A stretch of DNA of 64,000 nucleotides from Chryseobacterium taklimakanense (GCF_900187185.1 NZ_LT906465.1:1426001-1490000); one strand, 5' to 3'. Positions 9,484-16,289 are shown, counted from the first letter of the stretch. Numbers and translations: made by a program. Notes: generated from the letters alone by a model not told the origin.

Positions 9484-9864
9484 ATGGCAGAAGAAAGACA
9501 GCGATACAGCGATGCAGATTTGCAGGAATTCAAAAAAGTAATACAGGAGAAAATTGCGAAAGCAGAGAAAGATTTGATGCTCATCAACGAAAGTTTCCTG
9601 AATGATCAGAACAACGGTACCGACGATACTTCCCCCACCTTCAAAGCCTTTGAGGAAGGCGCCGAAACTCTGAGCAAGGAACAGAATGCCATTTTGGCTG
9701 GCCGCCAGGAAAAATTCCTGCGCGACCTGAAGCACGCACTCATCCGTATTGAAAATAAAACTTACGGGGTGTGCCGCGTGACCGGGAAACTGATTCCGAA
9801 AGAGCGCTTAATGGCAGTGCCACACGCTACACTGAGCATCGAGGCTAAAAATATGCAGAGATAA
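9484..9864 (+). CDS. TraR/DksA-family protein with degenerate zinc finger
   Basis: A 126-residue protein with an N-terminal coiled-coil region (about 10-75) and a C-terminal YGVCRVTGKLIPKERL (about 98-113) matching the DksA/TraR finger. Family members modulate RNA polymerase through the secondary channel, often with ppGpp. The usual four zinc cysteines are reduced to one: the CxxC partner is Thr and the second CxxC pair is absent. Loss of the finger cysteines is common among Bacteroidota homologues, so the fold probably persists without zinc. The tip motif DDTSPTFKAFEEGAETLSKEQ (within about 43-63) keeps acidic residues. It lies between ileS and lspA on the same strand. Confidence 0.85.
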   Translation: MAEERQRYSDADLQEFKKVIQEKIAKAEKDLMLINESFLNDQNNGTDDTSPTFKAFEEGAETLSKEQNAILAGRQEKFLRDLKHALIRIENKTYGVCRVTGKLIPKERLMAVPHATLSIEAKNMQR

Positions 9865-9890
9865 ATACGTAAAAAAGTACAACGTGAAGT

Positions 9891-9926
9891 GTACAATGTA
9901 TGATGTGTTTTTATGATACATTGTAC
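9891..9926 (+). repeat. long inverted repeat before lspA
   Basis: GTACAATGTATGAT (9891-9904) and ATGATACATTGTAC (9913-9926) pair over 13 of 14 positions around an eight-base loop. No U-run follows, so it is not a standard terminator. It falls in the 90 nt between the DksA-like gene and the lspA start at 9955. Confidence 0.7.
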
Positions 9927-9954
9927 CTTGTACATTTTACATTATACCCTGAAA

Positions 9955-10596
9955 ATGAAGAAAATAGCGCTCGTTACCCTCCTCATCCTTTTAATCGACC
10001 AAATTTCGAAGTTTTATATTAAAACGCATTTCCAACTGGGTGAAAGCGTGGACGTGTTTCCGGGCTTTAAACTGACTTTCGTGGAAAATCCGGGAATGGC
10101 TTACGGCTTCCATTTTGGCGGCCTTATCGGTAAATATTTCCTGGTGATTGTAAGGATTTTCCTGATCGGAGGAATGGTTTACATCTTTAATAAATGGCTG
10201 AAAGAAGGCCGAACCACCAATTACCTCATCATTCCAATGGCAATGATTTTTGCCGGGGCCATTGGCAACCTGATCGACGGAATGTTTTACGGAATGATTT
10301 TCGACAGCGGAACAGTTTACGACGAAAGTATTGACCGCTGGATTGAATATGGCGGTGTTTCAAAAGTGGTTCCTTTCGGTGAAGGTTATTCCTCGTTTAT
10401 GAAAGGTTGCGTGGTCGATATGCTGCACTTCCCGCTTGTAGACTGGACCGTGCCTGAAAACTGGCCATTAATCGGCGGAAAACACATTGAATTTTTCAAA
10501 TATATCTTTAATGTTGCAGATTCCGCGATTACAGTTGGAGCTGCTTTACTTTTGATTTTCAGAAAGAAGGCTTTTCCGAATGGGCTGGATTTTTAA
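9955..10596 (+). CDS. lspA: lipoprotein signal peptidase (signal peptidase II)
   Basis: Aspartic peptidase of the inner membrane that removes signal peptides from prolipoproteins. Four hydrophobic segments are visible (about 5-20, 55-75, 90-110 and 185-205). The conserved FVENPGMAYGFHF block sits at about 41-53, GNLIDGMFY at about 104-112, and the catalytic aspartates in VVDMLHF and FNVADSAITVG. The protein is 213 residues, longer than the proteobacterial form because of the loop between about 112 and 150, a usual Bacteroidota insertion. I chose the ATG at 9955; an upstream frame start at 9913 would translate the repetitive leader. Several lipoproteins in this window would be its substrates. 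Confidence 0.96.
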   Translation: MKKIALVTLLILLIDQISKFYIKTHFQLGESVDVFPGFKLTFVENPGMAYGFHFGGLIGKYFLVIVRIFLIGGMVYIFNKWLKEGRTTNYLIIPMAMIFAGAIGNLIDGMFYGMIFDSGTVYDESIDRWIEYGGVSKVVPFGEGYSSFMKGCVVDMLHFPLVDWTVPENWPLIGGKHIEFFKYIFNVADSAITVGAALLLIFRKKAFPNGLDF

Positions 10597-10628
10597 GGTA
10601 AAATCGTTTTTGAAATTTTTAAAATACT

Positions 10629-10663
10629 CTAAACTTCAGCAAACTGCCTGAAGTTTTTCTTTT
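10629..10663 (+). terminator. terminator after lspA, left copy of a direct repeat
   Basis: AAACTTCAG, an eight-base loop and CTGAAGTTT form a nine-pair stem followed by TTCTTTT, starting 33 nt after the lspA stop. The 35-base block is repeated with two mismatches at 11325-11359, so the toxin-antitoxin pair is bracketed by two copies. Confidence 0.85.
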
Positions 10664-10675
10664 ATATAATTTTAT

Positions 10676-10683
10676 TATTTTTG
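10676..10683 (+). promoter_or_regulatory. -7 promoter element before mntA
   Basis: TATTTTTG matches the Bacteroidota -7 consensus TAnnTTTG. It ends six bases before the ATG at 10689, so transcription would start almost on the start codon and the mRNA would be leaderless or nearly so. I find no good -33 TTTG at the expected distance. Confidence 0.45.
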
Positions 10684-10688
10684 TGATA

Positions 10689-10988
10689 ATGAAGCGGCTA
10701 AATATCAATATCCACGATTTAAAAGCACTTTGTCAACAGCACAGTGTAGACCAACTTTATCTCTTTGGATCTGTTCTGAACAAAAACTTTACCGATGAAA
10801 GTGATATTGATTTCCTGGTTAAATTTCTTCCGATTGATCTGTTTCATTATTTCGAAAATTACCTTTCTCTAAAAGAAAATCTGGAAAGATTAACCGGCAG
10901 AAATGTAGATCTTGTAGAGGTACAAACCTTGAAAAACACTTTCCTTATCAATTCAATAAATAAAAATAAAGAATTGATTTATGGATGA
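10689..10988 (+). CDS. mntA: MntA-type nucleotidyltransferase antitoxin
   Basis: Minimal nucleotidyltransferase of the MNT family, 99 residues from the ATG at 10689 (a GTG two codons upstream is possible). It carries the full GSX10DXD motif, from FGSV (about 25-28) to DIDF (about 39-42), and a third acidic residue in NVDLVEV. In characterised MntA/HepT pairs this enzyme adds AMP to a tyrosine of the toxin and neutralises it. The stop overlaps the start of the HepT gene by 8 nt, as expected for a co-translated antitoxin-toxin pair. Function is inferred from motif plus partner. Confidence 0.9.
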   Translation: MKRLNINIHDLKALCQQHSVDQLYLFGSVLNKNFTDESDIDFLVKFLPIDLFHYFENYLSLKENLERLTGRNVDLVEVQTLKNTFLINSINKNKELIYG

Positions 10989-11328
10989 GCGCGTTATGAA
11001 ATACCTAATCGATATTGATAATTCAATCGCTGAAATCGAAGGTTATTTTCAGAATATTCCGAAGGAATTCAATAGTTACAGACAAAACACAATGCTCAAA
11101 AGAGCCGTTGAAAGAAATCTTGAAATCATTGGCGAAGCGGTAAAGAAGGTACTCAAAAGAGACGAAGCCTATATTAATAAAATTACAGAGGCAAAATCAA
11201 TTATTGGTTTACGGAATTTGGTTATTCACGCTTACGACAGTGTTTCTGACGAAAATATTTGGGCGGTTTTAATTAATCATCTTCCAAAATTGAAAAGTGA
11301 AATTCAGGATTTAATGACTCAAAACTAA
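10981..11328 (+). CDS. hepT: HepT-type RNase toxin (DUF86)
   Basis: A 115-residue all-alpha protein of the HEPN/DUF86 family. The RX4HXY active-site motif is intact as RNLVIHAY (about 80-87); Arg and His act in RNA cleavage and the Tyr is the AMP acceptor in studied systems. The gene overlaps mntA by 8 nt. Its TAA stop lies inside the right copy of the terminator repeat, so the last bases of the gene and the terminator are shared. With both motifs intact I expect a working toxin-antitoxin module. Whether it protects against phage or only stabilises the locus cannot be told here. Confidence 0.9.
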   Translation: MDERVMKYLIDIDNSIAEIEGYFQNIPKEFNSYRQNTMLKRAVERNLEIIGEAVKKVLKRDEAYINKITEAKSIIGLRNLVIHAYDSVSDENIWAVLINHLPKLKSEIQDLMTQN

Positions 11329-11359
11329 ACTTCAGCAAATTGTCTGAAGTTTTTCTTTT
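11325..11359 (+). terminator. terminator after hepT, right copy of the direct repeat
   Basis: Same 35-base block as at 10629-10663 with two substitutions, both in the loop, so the nine-pair stem and TTCTTTT tail are preserved. It contains the hepT stop codon at 11326-11328 and lies just before the trpS promoter. Confidence 0.85.
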
Positions 11360-11362
11360 CCC

Positions 11363-11370
11363 TATTTTTG
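11363..11370 (+). promoter_or_regulatory. trpS promoter (-7 element)
   Basis: TATTTTTG fits the TAnnTTTG consensus. A TTG lies at 11340-11342, 20 nt upstream, in the -33 position and inside the loop of the hepT terminator; it exists because of one of the two substitutions that separate this repeat copy from the left one. Confidence 0.55.
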
Positions 11371-11382
11371 CACATCAATATA

Positions 11383-11419
11383 TTTGAAATCTCAAATTTT
11401 AAATCTCAAATCTCAAATA
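11383..11419 (+). repeat. AATCTCAAAT-type tandem repeat before trpS
   Basis: Imperfect copies of AAATCTCAAAT repeated about three to four times, ending 5 nt before the trpS ATG. It closely resembles the run at 9445-9472. Confidence 0.65.
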
Positions 11420-11424
11420 AACTA

Positions 11425-12393
11425 ATGTCACGCATCCTCACCGGAATACAGGCTACCGGGACGCCGCATTTGGGCAACTTGCTCGGTGCGATTATTCCCG
11501 CCATCGAACTTTCAAAAAAAACTGAAAACGAATCTTTTCTATTTATCGCCAACATGCATTCTTTAACGCAAATAAAAAATGCGGAAGAACTGAAAAGAAA
11601 CACCTATGAAATCGCTGCTGCATGGCTGGCTTGCGGGCTGGATACGGATAAAACCTATTTCTACAGACAAAGCGACATCCCGGAAGTTTGTGAACTTTCG
11701 TGGTATCTGTCCTGCTTTTTTCCTTATCAAAGGCTTACATTGGCACATTCATTCAAAGATAAAGCCGACCGTCTGGAAGATGTGAATGCGGGACTTTTCA
11801 CCTATCCGGTTTTGATGGCTGCAGATATTTTGCTTTACGATGCGGAGGTGGTACCGGTTGGAAAAGACCAACTGCAGCACCTGGAAATGGCGCGTGATAT
11901 GGGCGCAAGATTCAATCATCAGATGGGAGAAGTTTTCGTGCTGCCACAGGCTGAACTGCAGGAAGACACCAAATATGTTCCCGGAACCGACGGGCAGAAA
12001 ATGTCTAAATCTCGAGGAAACATCATCAATATTTTCCTGCCGGAAAAGCAGCTGAAAAAACAGATTATGTCAATTGAAACGGATTCCACGCCACTGGAAG
12101 ATCCTAAAAATCCTGATGCGGACAAGGTTTTTGCTTTATATGAACTGATTGCAACGCCTGAACAGACTGAAATTTTAAGACAAAAGTATCTTGCCGGTAA
12201 TTTCGGTTACGGCCATGCGAAAACAGAGCTGCTGAATTTAATTCTTGAAAGGTTTAAAACTGAAAGAGAAAAATTTGAATACTACATGAACAATCTGCCG
12301 GAACTTGACGCAAAACTGGCGGAAGGCGCTGAGAAAACCAGAAAAATTGCCGCCGAAACCCTGAAAAGAGTGCGGGAAAGTTTGGGAATGTAA
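11425..12393 (+). CDS. trpS: tryptophanyl-tRNA synthetase
   Basis: Charges tRNA-Trp. Class I motifs are GTPHLGNLLGA (about 11-21, the HIGH equivalent) and GQKMSKSRGN (about 190-199). The block VNAGLFTYPVLMAADILLYD binds the substrate in the family. The 322-residue length is normal. I chose the ATG at 11425 because the family starts with the sequence MSRILTGIQATG; the in-frame ATG at 11368 would translate the repetitive leader. The gene probably has its own promoter at 11363-11370. Confidence 0.97.
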   Translation: MSRILTGIQATGTPHLGNLLGAIIPAIELSKKTENESFLFIANMHSLTQIKNAEELKRNTYEIAAAWLACGLDTDKTYFYRQSDIPEVCELSWYLSCFFPYQRLTLAHSFKDKADRLEDVNAGLFTYPVLMAADILLYDAEVVPVGKDQLQHLEMARDMGARFNHQMGEVFVLPQAELQEDTKYVPGTDGQKMSKSRGNIINIFLPEKQLKKQIMSIETDSTPLEDPKNPDADKVFALYELIATPEQTEILRQKYLAGNFGYGHAKTELLNLILERFKTEREKFEYYMNNLPELDAKLAEGAEKTRKIAAETLKRVRESLGM

Positions 12394-12449
12394 AATTTTG
12401 CACAGATTTTAAAAGTCAGCACAGATTTACATCAGCGGACAGTAAAAGA

Positions 12450-12488
12450 TTGCCACCAATTCACATTCTTTATCAGTGTTGGTGGCAA
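12450..12488. terminator. bidirectional terminator between trpS and the HAD gene
   Basis: TTGCCACCAA and TTGGTGGCAA form a ten-pair stem around a 19-base loop, with A-rich sequence on the left and T-rich sequence on the right. It lies between two convergent genes and can serve both. Confidence 0.75.
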
Positions 12489-12495
12489 ATTTATT

Positions 12496-13188
12496 TTAAA
12501 GAAGTTCGTGGATCTCAGAAAGTTTTTTCACGGTTTTCACATTCTCTGCGGTGTAGTTGTCATTAAAAACATCAAAGAAAATGGCCTTTATTCCGAATGC
12601 GAGGCCGCCTTCGATATCGGCAATCCAGTCGTCGCCGATGATCACGCTTTCTGCCTTTTTGGTGCCCGATTTATTGAGAGCATACTCAAAAATTTCAGGC
12701 TGCGGTTTCCTGATGTTGATTTCGTCTGCACTTGTAATCGTTTCAAAATAATTTTTAATCCCGGAAAGCTCACATTTCCGGTACGTAACTTCCTGGAAAC
12801 CGTTGGACAGCACATGAAGCCGGTATTTCTTCTGTGATAAATATTCCAAAAGTTCAAAAGCGCCTTCCACAAGGTGATTGTACGAAACAATTTCATCTAA
12901 AAAATTGATTTCAAAACGCTGCGCAAGTTCAAAATCATCAATGCCAAAAAACAGGAAGGTATTGTGAAACCGGAATTTCCGGATGTATTCTTTATCAATT
13001 GCACCGTCACGGATTTGCGCCCACAGATTTTCATTAACGGTAAAATATTCTTTATGAAATTCTTCGAAAGTGAGGCTGTATTTTTCCCGTATTTGCTCTC
13101 TCCTGAACAGGTCTTCGAGTGCCAGTTTGGCATTTCTGCGGTGATCCCAAAGCGTGTTGTCCAGGTCAAAAAAAATATGCTGTATCAT
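12496..13188 (-). CDS. yjjG: HAD-superfamily pyrimidine nucleotidase, YjjG-like
   Basis: Predicted phosphatase of the YjjG type, which dephosphorylates non-canonical pyrimidine nucleotides. HAD motif I is FFDLDNTLWD (about 6-15), motif II VLSNG (about 114-118), the motif III lysine in IRKPQPEIF, and motif IV GDDWIADIEGG (about 182-192). The start is the ATG at 13188, directly before the motif I strand; an ATG nine bases upstream adds only three residues. A perfect 17-bp palindrome (13178-13194) covers the chosen start codon. The assignment to the YjjG subgroup rests on overall resemblance and length (230 residues). Confidence 0.88.
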   Translation of the reverse strand: MIQHIFFDLDNTLWDHRRNAKLALEDLFRREQIREKYSLTFEEFHKEYFTVNENLWAQIRDGAIDKEYIRKFRFHNTFLFFGIDDFELAQRFEINFLDEIVSYNHLVEGAFELLEYLSQKKYRLHVLSNGFQEVTYRKCELSGIKNYFETITSADEINIRKPQPEIFEYALNKSGTKKAESVIIGDDWIADIEGGLAFGIKAIFFDVFNDNYTAENVKTVKKLSEIHELL

Positions 13189-13194
13189 ACAGCA
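13178..13194. promoter_or_regulatory. 17-bp palindrome over the HAD start codon
   Basis: TGCTGTAT-C-ATACAGCA is a perfect inverted repeat with a one-base centre. The start ATG of the HAD gene lies at its centre. A TACCTTTG promoter-like -7 element on the minus strand (13195-13202) ends right next to it. It could be an operator; with arms of eight bases, chance is also possible. Confidence 0.35.
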
Positions 13195-13207
13195 CAAAGG
13201 TAATTAA

Positions 13208-13342
13208 TTAATTTTTCGAAAGCGTGTAGGGTTTGTTTAACCTTATTACCACTTCAATACTTTTTGAAAAATTCAGGATGAAATCCACGGTCTGTTTCTT
13301 GGGTTTCAACTGTTTTTGTTTTAAAGAGTCAATGTTTTTCAT
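13208..13342 (-). CDS. small conserved-looking protein downstream of the sigma factor
   Basis: A 44-codon reading frame, ATG at 13340-13342 and TAA at 13208-13210, in the space between the sigma factor and the HAD gene. The product starts MKNIDSLKQKQLKPKKQTVD and continues with FILNFSKSIEVV. It is basic at the N-terminus with a short amphipathic helix after it. It begins 47 nt after the sigma factor stop on the same strand and fills what would otherwise be a 200-nt gap. I believe short proteins of this sort follow such sigma factors in related genomes, but I could not check; function unknown. Confidence 0.55.
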   Translation of the reverse strand: MKNIDSLKQKQLKPKKQTVDFILNFSKSIEVVIRLNKPYTLSKN

Positions 13343-13389
13343 AGGCGAAACGTAATTGACCTTAAAACGGAATAGCTCTTTAAATATTG

Positions 13390-13980
13390 TTACCTGGTTA
13401 AAACTATATTATTTTCTTCCATTATTTTCCTTAAATTGATTAAGGCATAGCGAACCCTGCCGAGCGTGGTATTGATGCTTGTTTCGGTCTGTTCTGCGAT
13501 GTCCTTGAAACTCAGTCCGTCAAAAAAACGCAGTTTAATGACCTCCTGCTGGTTTTCGGGAAGATACTGCAGCATTCTTGCCAAATCGCTGTTAATTTGC
13601 TGCAAAACCAACTGATCCTCAATATTTTCCGATGGTTCCCGAATTAAATCAAAAATTGAAAACTCTTCATTTTCATACGTAGTTTCTGAAACCTTGATAT
13701 TTTTTGCTTTAAGCCGGTAATGGTCAATAATCAGGTTATGCGCGATTCTTTTTGCCCAAAGAATGAATTTGCCTTCTTCGTTGTAGCGCTTTTCTTTCAG
13801 CGTGACGATTATTTTCATAAATGTATCCTGGAAGACATCATTGGCGAGATCGTCATCAAGCAATTTGTAATAAATAAAAGAAAAGAGTTCTTTCTGGTGC
13901 CTCTGTATCAGGAAGTCCAAAGAATTTTCATCACCATTTTGGTATTGCGAAATCAGCAGGCTGTCGGATTTACTGTTCAT
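13390..13980 (-). CDS. sigma-70 family (ECF-like) RNA polymerase sigma factor
   Basis: Directs RNA polymerase to a specific promoter set. Region 2 is seen in YYKLLDDDLANDVFQDTFMKI (within about 37-58) with ILWAKRIAHNLIIDHYR further on; region 4 is seen in LPENQQEVIKLRFFDGLSFK and the helix-turn-helix ahead of SINTTLGRVRYALINLR (about 169-185). There is no region 3, as in ECF factors. No anti-sigma gene is next to it, only the 44-residue small gene. Two ATG codons six bases apart (13986 and 13980) could start it; I prefer the second, which begins MNSKSD. Confidence 0.92.
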   Translation of the reverse strand: MNSKSDSLLISQYQNGDENSLDFLIQRHQKELFSFIYYKLLDDDLANDVFQDTFMKIIVTLKEKRYNEEGKFILWAKRIAHNLIIDHYRLKAKNIKVSETTYENEEFSIFDLIREPSENIEDQLVLQQINSDLARMLQYLPENQQEVIKLRFFDGLSFKDIAEQTETSINTTLGRVRYALINLRKIMEENNIVLTR

Positions 13981-14157
13981 AACCATTACTTATTTGCACG
14001 TCTCACTACAGCCGTGGTGCTGCAGTTTTATGATCCGGAGTGTGTTTTTAATAAGTAATTATATAATCGATAACCAGCTTTTTAGGAAGTGTAAATATAT
14101 ATAAATTTTTGATATTTTAACTTTTATTAACAAAATATAATAAAATGCGATGTCTGC

Positions 14158-14652
14158 TCATTTTTTAAGCAATTCGCTCAGCAATACAACGGGAACATTC
14201 ACTGTAAAATTGATGTTCAAGCCCTTTAATTCCTTTCCGTTAATACCTTTTTTATCCATAGGAAAAGCATAACCTCCGGTCAGATCAATAATTCCAAACA
14301 GTGTAACACCAGCCTTGGGAGCAAAATATTTGTTGGTTGCCTCAATGCCGCCTAAAAAATAATAAGCATGGTAGAAGTCGACTCCTCTTTCAAAATTCAA
14401 TAAAATATCACCCTGTACTTTGGGCATTATTGCAAATTCCCCGTTTGCAGAACCCATTAAGGCAGCTGCCCCAACTCTGTAGATCATATCATCATTTTCC
14501 AGAAAAAGCAACCTGCCGCCAAGTTCACCAAAACTCTGGTTTTGATAAACATATCCTGCATGCAGCATTTTGTGCGTGGTAAACTGCGCTTTCGACCATA
14601 CTCCCAAACACACTAAAAATAACACAAAAATATATCTGCTCTGTTTTTTCAT
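14158..14652 (-). CDS. secreted hypothetical protein
   Basis: A 164-residue protein with a clear signal peptide: KKQSR, a hydrophobic stretch to about residue 18 and a likely cleavage after WSKA (about 22). The mature part is rich in Gly and aromatic residues in alternating patterns (GYVYQNQSFGELGGRLLFL, then GGIEATNKYFAPKAGVTLF), which suggests a small beta-barrel or beta-rich envelope protein. I do not recognise a family. It lies downstream of metK but past the metK terminator. Confidence 0.72.
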   Translation of the reverse strand: MKKQSRYIFVLFLVCLGVWSKAQFTTHKMLHAGYVYQNQSFGELGGRLLFLENDDMIYRVGAAALMGSANGEFAIMPKVQGDILLNFERGVDFYHAYYFLGGIEATNKYFAPKAGVTLFGIIDLTGGYAFPMDKKGINGKELKGLNINFTVNVPVVLLSELLKK

Positions 14653-14704
14653 TTTTTTGATTTGCGTTGCCAGGCAAAGTTAAAAAAACATTTATGGTAA
14701 GAAA

Positions 14705-14738
14705 CAAAAAACTGCCCCACTTCAACAAGCAGGGCAGT
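14705..14738 (-). terminator. metK terminator
   Basis: On the minus strand ACTGCCC, a 14-base loop and GGGCAGT form a stem directly followed by six T. It begins about 20 nt after the metK stop codon. Confidence 0.85.
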
Positions 14739-14760
14739 AATTCATTTATAAAAAAATTGA

Positions 14761-16041
14761 TTAAAGTCCGAATTTAGACCGTATTTCATCAACTTTATCC
14801 AGTTTTTCCCATGTGAAGAATTCGAGGTTTTCTATGGTCAGTGCATTATCTTTTCCTTTGTTGAAGGTTTTGCTTCCTGTGTACGGTTCTCTACCCATGT
14901 GCCCGTAAGCTGCAGTTTCCTGGTAAATCGGATTTCTCAACTTCAGATTTTTCTCGATGGCGTAAGGCCTAAGATCGAAAATTTCCAGAACTTTCTTGGC
15001 GATTTCCCCATCAGTCATATCCACTTTTGCAGTGCCGTTGGTATTGACATAAAGCCCGCAAGGTTCCGCAACACCAATGGCGTAAGAAACCTGCACCAAA
15101 ACCTCATCTGCAACACCTGCTGCGACTAAGTTTTTAGCAATATGCCTCGTTGCGTATGCTGCGCTTCGGTCAACTTTTGACGGATCTTTTCCTGAAAATG
15201 CGCCACCACCGTGAGCACCTTTTCCACCATAGGTATCAACAATAATTTTTCTTCCGGTAAGGCCGGTATCACCGTGCGGTCCGCCAATTACAAACTTACC
15301 CGTTGGGTTGATGTGGTATTTAATCTCGTCATTGAACAGCAGTTGAATTTCGTGTTTCTGCTTCGCTTTCACTCTTGGGATCAGGATGTCGATCATATCT
15401 TTTCTGATTTTTGCAAGCATGGCCTCATCGCTACCAAACTCATCATGCTGCGTAGAAACCACGATAGAATCGATTCTGATTGGCTTGTGGTCATCAGAAT
15501 ATTCAATCGTTACCTGAGATTTCGCATCCGGACGCAGATACTGGATTGCAGAATTTTCTCTTCTTAAGGCAGAAAGTTCCTTCAGAATTGCGTGGGCAAG
15601 ATCCAGCGCCAAAGGCATATAATTATCCGTCTCATTGGTTGCGTAACCGAACATCATCCCCTGGTCACCCGCTCCCTGTGCATTAGCTCTTGTTTCAAAA
15701 TCGGCATCTTCCGTTACCCTGTCCACACCTTGGTTAATATCCGGAGACTGTTCGTGTATAGCCGAAATCACCCCGCAGGAATCGCCTGCAAACATATATT
15801 CACCTTTGGTATAACCAATTTTATTGATGACTTCCCGGGCGATAGACTGCACATCAAGGTACGTTTTGGATTTTACTTCACCAGCCAAAACCACCTGTCC
15901 AGTTGTTACAAGCGTTTCGCATGCAACTTTGGAATTGGGATCGTACGCTAAAAAATTATCGATTAATGCATCGGAAATCTGATCGGCAACTTTGTCTGGA
16001 TGTCCTTCTGAAACGGATTCAGATGTAAATAAATAAGGCAT
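14761..16041 (-). CDS. metK: S-adenosylmethionine synthetase
   Basis: Makes S-adenosylmethionine from methionine and ATP. The start reads [20 protein letters not shown] with the family's catalytic GHPDK, followed by [12 protein letters not shown] (about 122-133) and the glycine-rich [19 protein letters not shown] (about 276-294). Length 426 is normal. It has its own terminator (14705-14738) and a promoter about 140 nt upstream of the start (16181-16211). The leader between promoter and start contains a structure resembling the SAM-II riboswitch, which would give feedback control by the product. Confidence 0.98.
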   Translation of the reverse strand: MPYLFTSESVSEGHPDKVADQISDALIDNFLAYDPNSKVACETLVTTGQVVLAGEVKSKTYLDVQSIAREVINKIGYTKGEYMFAGDSCGVISAIHEQSPDINQGVDRVTEDADFETRANAQGAGDQGMMFGYATNETDNYMPLALDLAHAILKELSALRRENSAIQYLRPDAKSQVTIEYSDDHKPIRIDSIVVSTQHDEFGSDEAMLAKIRKDMIDILIPRVKAKQKHEIQLLFNDEIKYHINPTGKFVIGGPHGDTGLTGRKIIVDTYGGKGAHGGGAFSGKDPSKVDRSAAYATRHIAKNLVAAGVADEVLVQVSYAIGVAEPCGLYVNTNGTAKVDMTDGEIAKKVLEIFDLRPYAIEKNLKLRNPIYQETAAYGHMGREPYTGSKTFNKGKDNALTIENLEFFTWEKLDKVDEIRSKFGL

Positions 16042-16053
16042 AAAATTTCTTTT

Positions 16054-16131
16054 CTACTTGGTAAAACAATTTGAAAAAACCGGTCGGGAATGCAGCGAAA
16101 AAGAACTAAAAAGAAAATTCTGTTTTAGCAT
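16054..16131 (-). other. possible 25-codon upstream ORF in the metK leader
   Basis: An ATG at 16129-16131 opens 25 codons (MLKQNFLFSSFSLHSRPVFS, then five more residues) ending in TAG 12 nt before the metK ATG. The start codon lies inside the conserved GCTAAAA segment of the aptamer-like structure. Whether it is translated is unknown; it may simply be an open stretch. Confidence 0.25.
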
Positions 16132-16170
16132 TTTTTAATGAGGTTGCAATCAGGACAAATTTTTCCTCTA
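16120..16170 (-). ncRNA. SAM-II-like riboswitch candidate upstream of metK
   Basis: On the minus strand GAGG (16165-16168) pairs with CCTC (16140-16143), enclosing a loop that ends in CTGATTGCAA. After the stem an A-rich linker leads to GCTAAAACAG. The loop segment CTG-A-TTGC and the tail GC-TAAAA-CAG can pair, giving an H-type pseudoknot of about 50 nt. From memory the SAM-II aptamer has the same order: stem, loop ending ATTGCAA, stem, A-rich linker and GCTAAAA, with a CC/GG pair where this one has CTG/CAG. The position before the SAM synthetase gene supports the call. The stem is short (four pairs), so a covariance search is needed. Confidence 0.55.
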
Positions 16171-16180
16171 ATTTTCGGTG

Positions 16181-16211
16181 CAAATTTACTTAGAATTTTT
16201 TTGTAATCAAA
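16181..16211 (-). promoter_or_regulatory. metK promoter
   Basis: On the minus strand TTTG (16208-16211), 19 nt, and TAAATTTG (16181-16188) match the Bacteroidota -33/-7 consensus closely. The start of transcription would fall near 16175, just before the SAM-II-like structure. Confidence 0.75.
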
Positions 16212-16289
16212 ATGATTTTTAACAGTAAAATTTTAATGAGTCTTTACCCAATTAAACCTCATTTATAAACCAATTGATTCCAATGAAAC

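Noticed and set aside
12400-12428. GCACAGATTT direct repeat, resembling a similar CACAGAT stretch at 5175-5190
   Set aside because: Two ten-base units only; such sequence is frequent between flavobacterial genes and shows no structure I can defend as an element.
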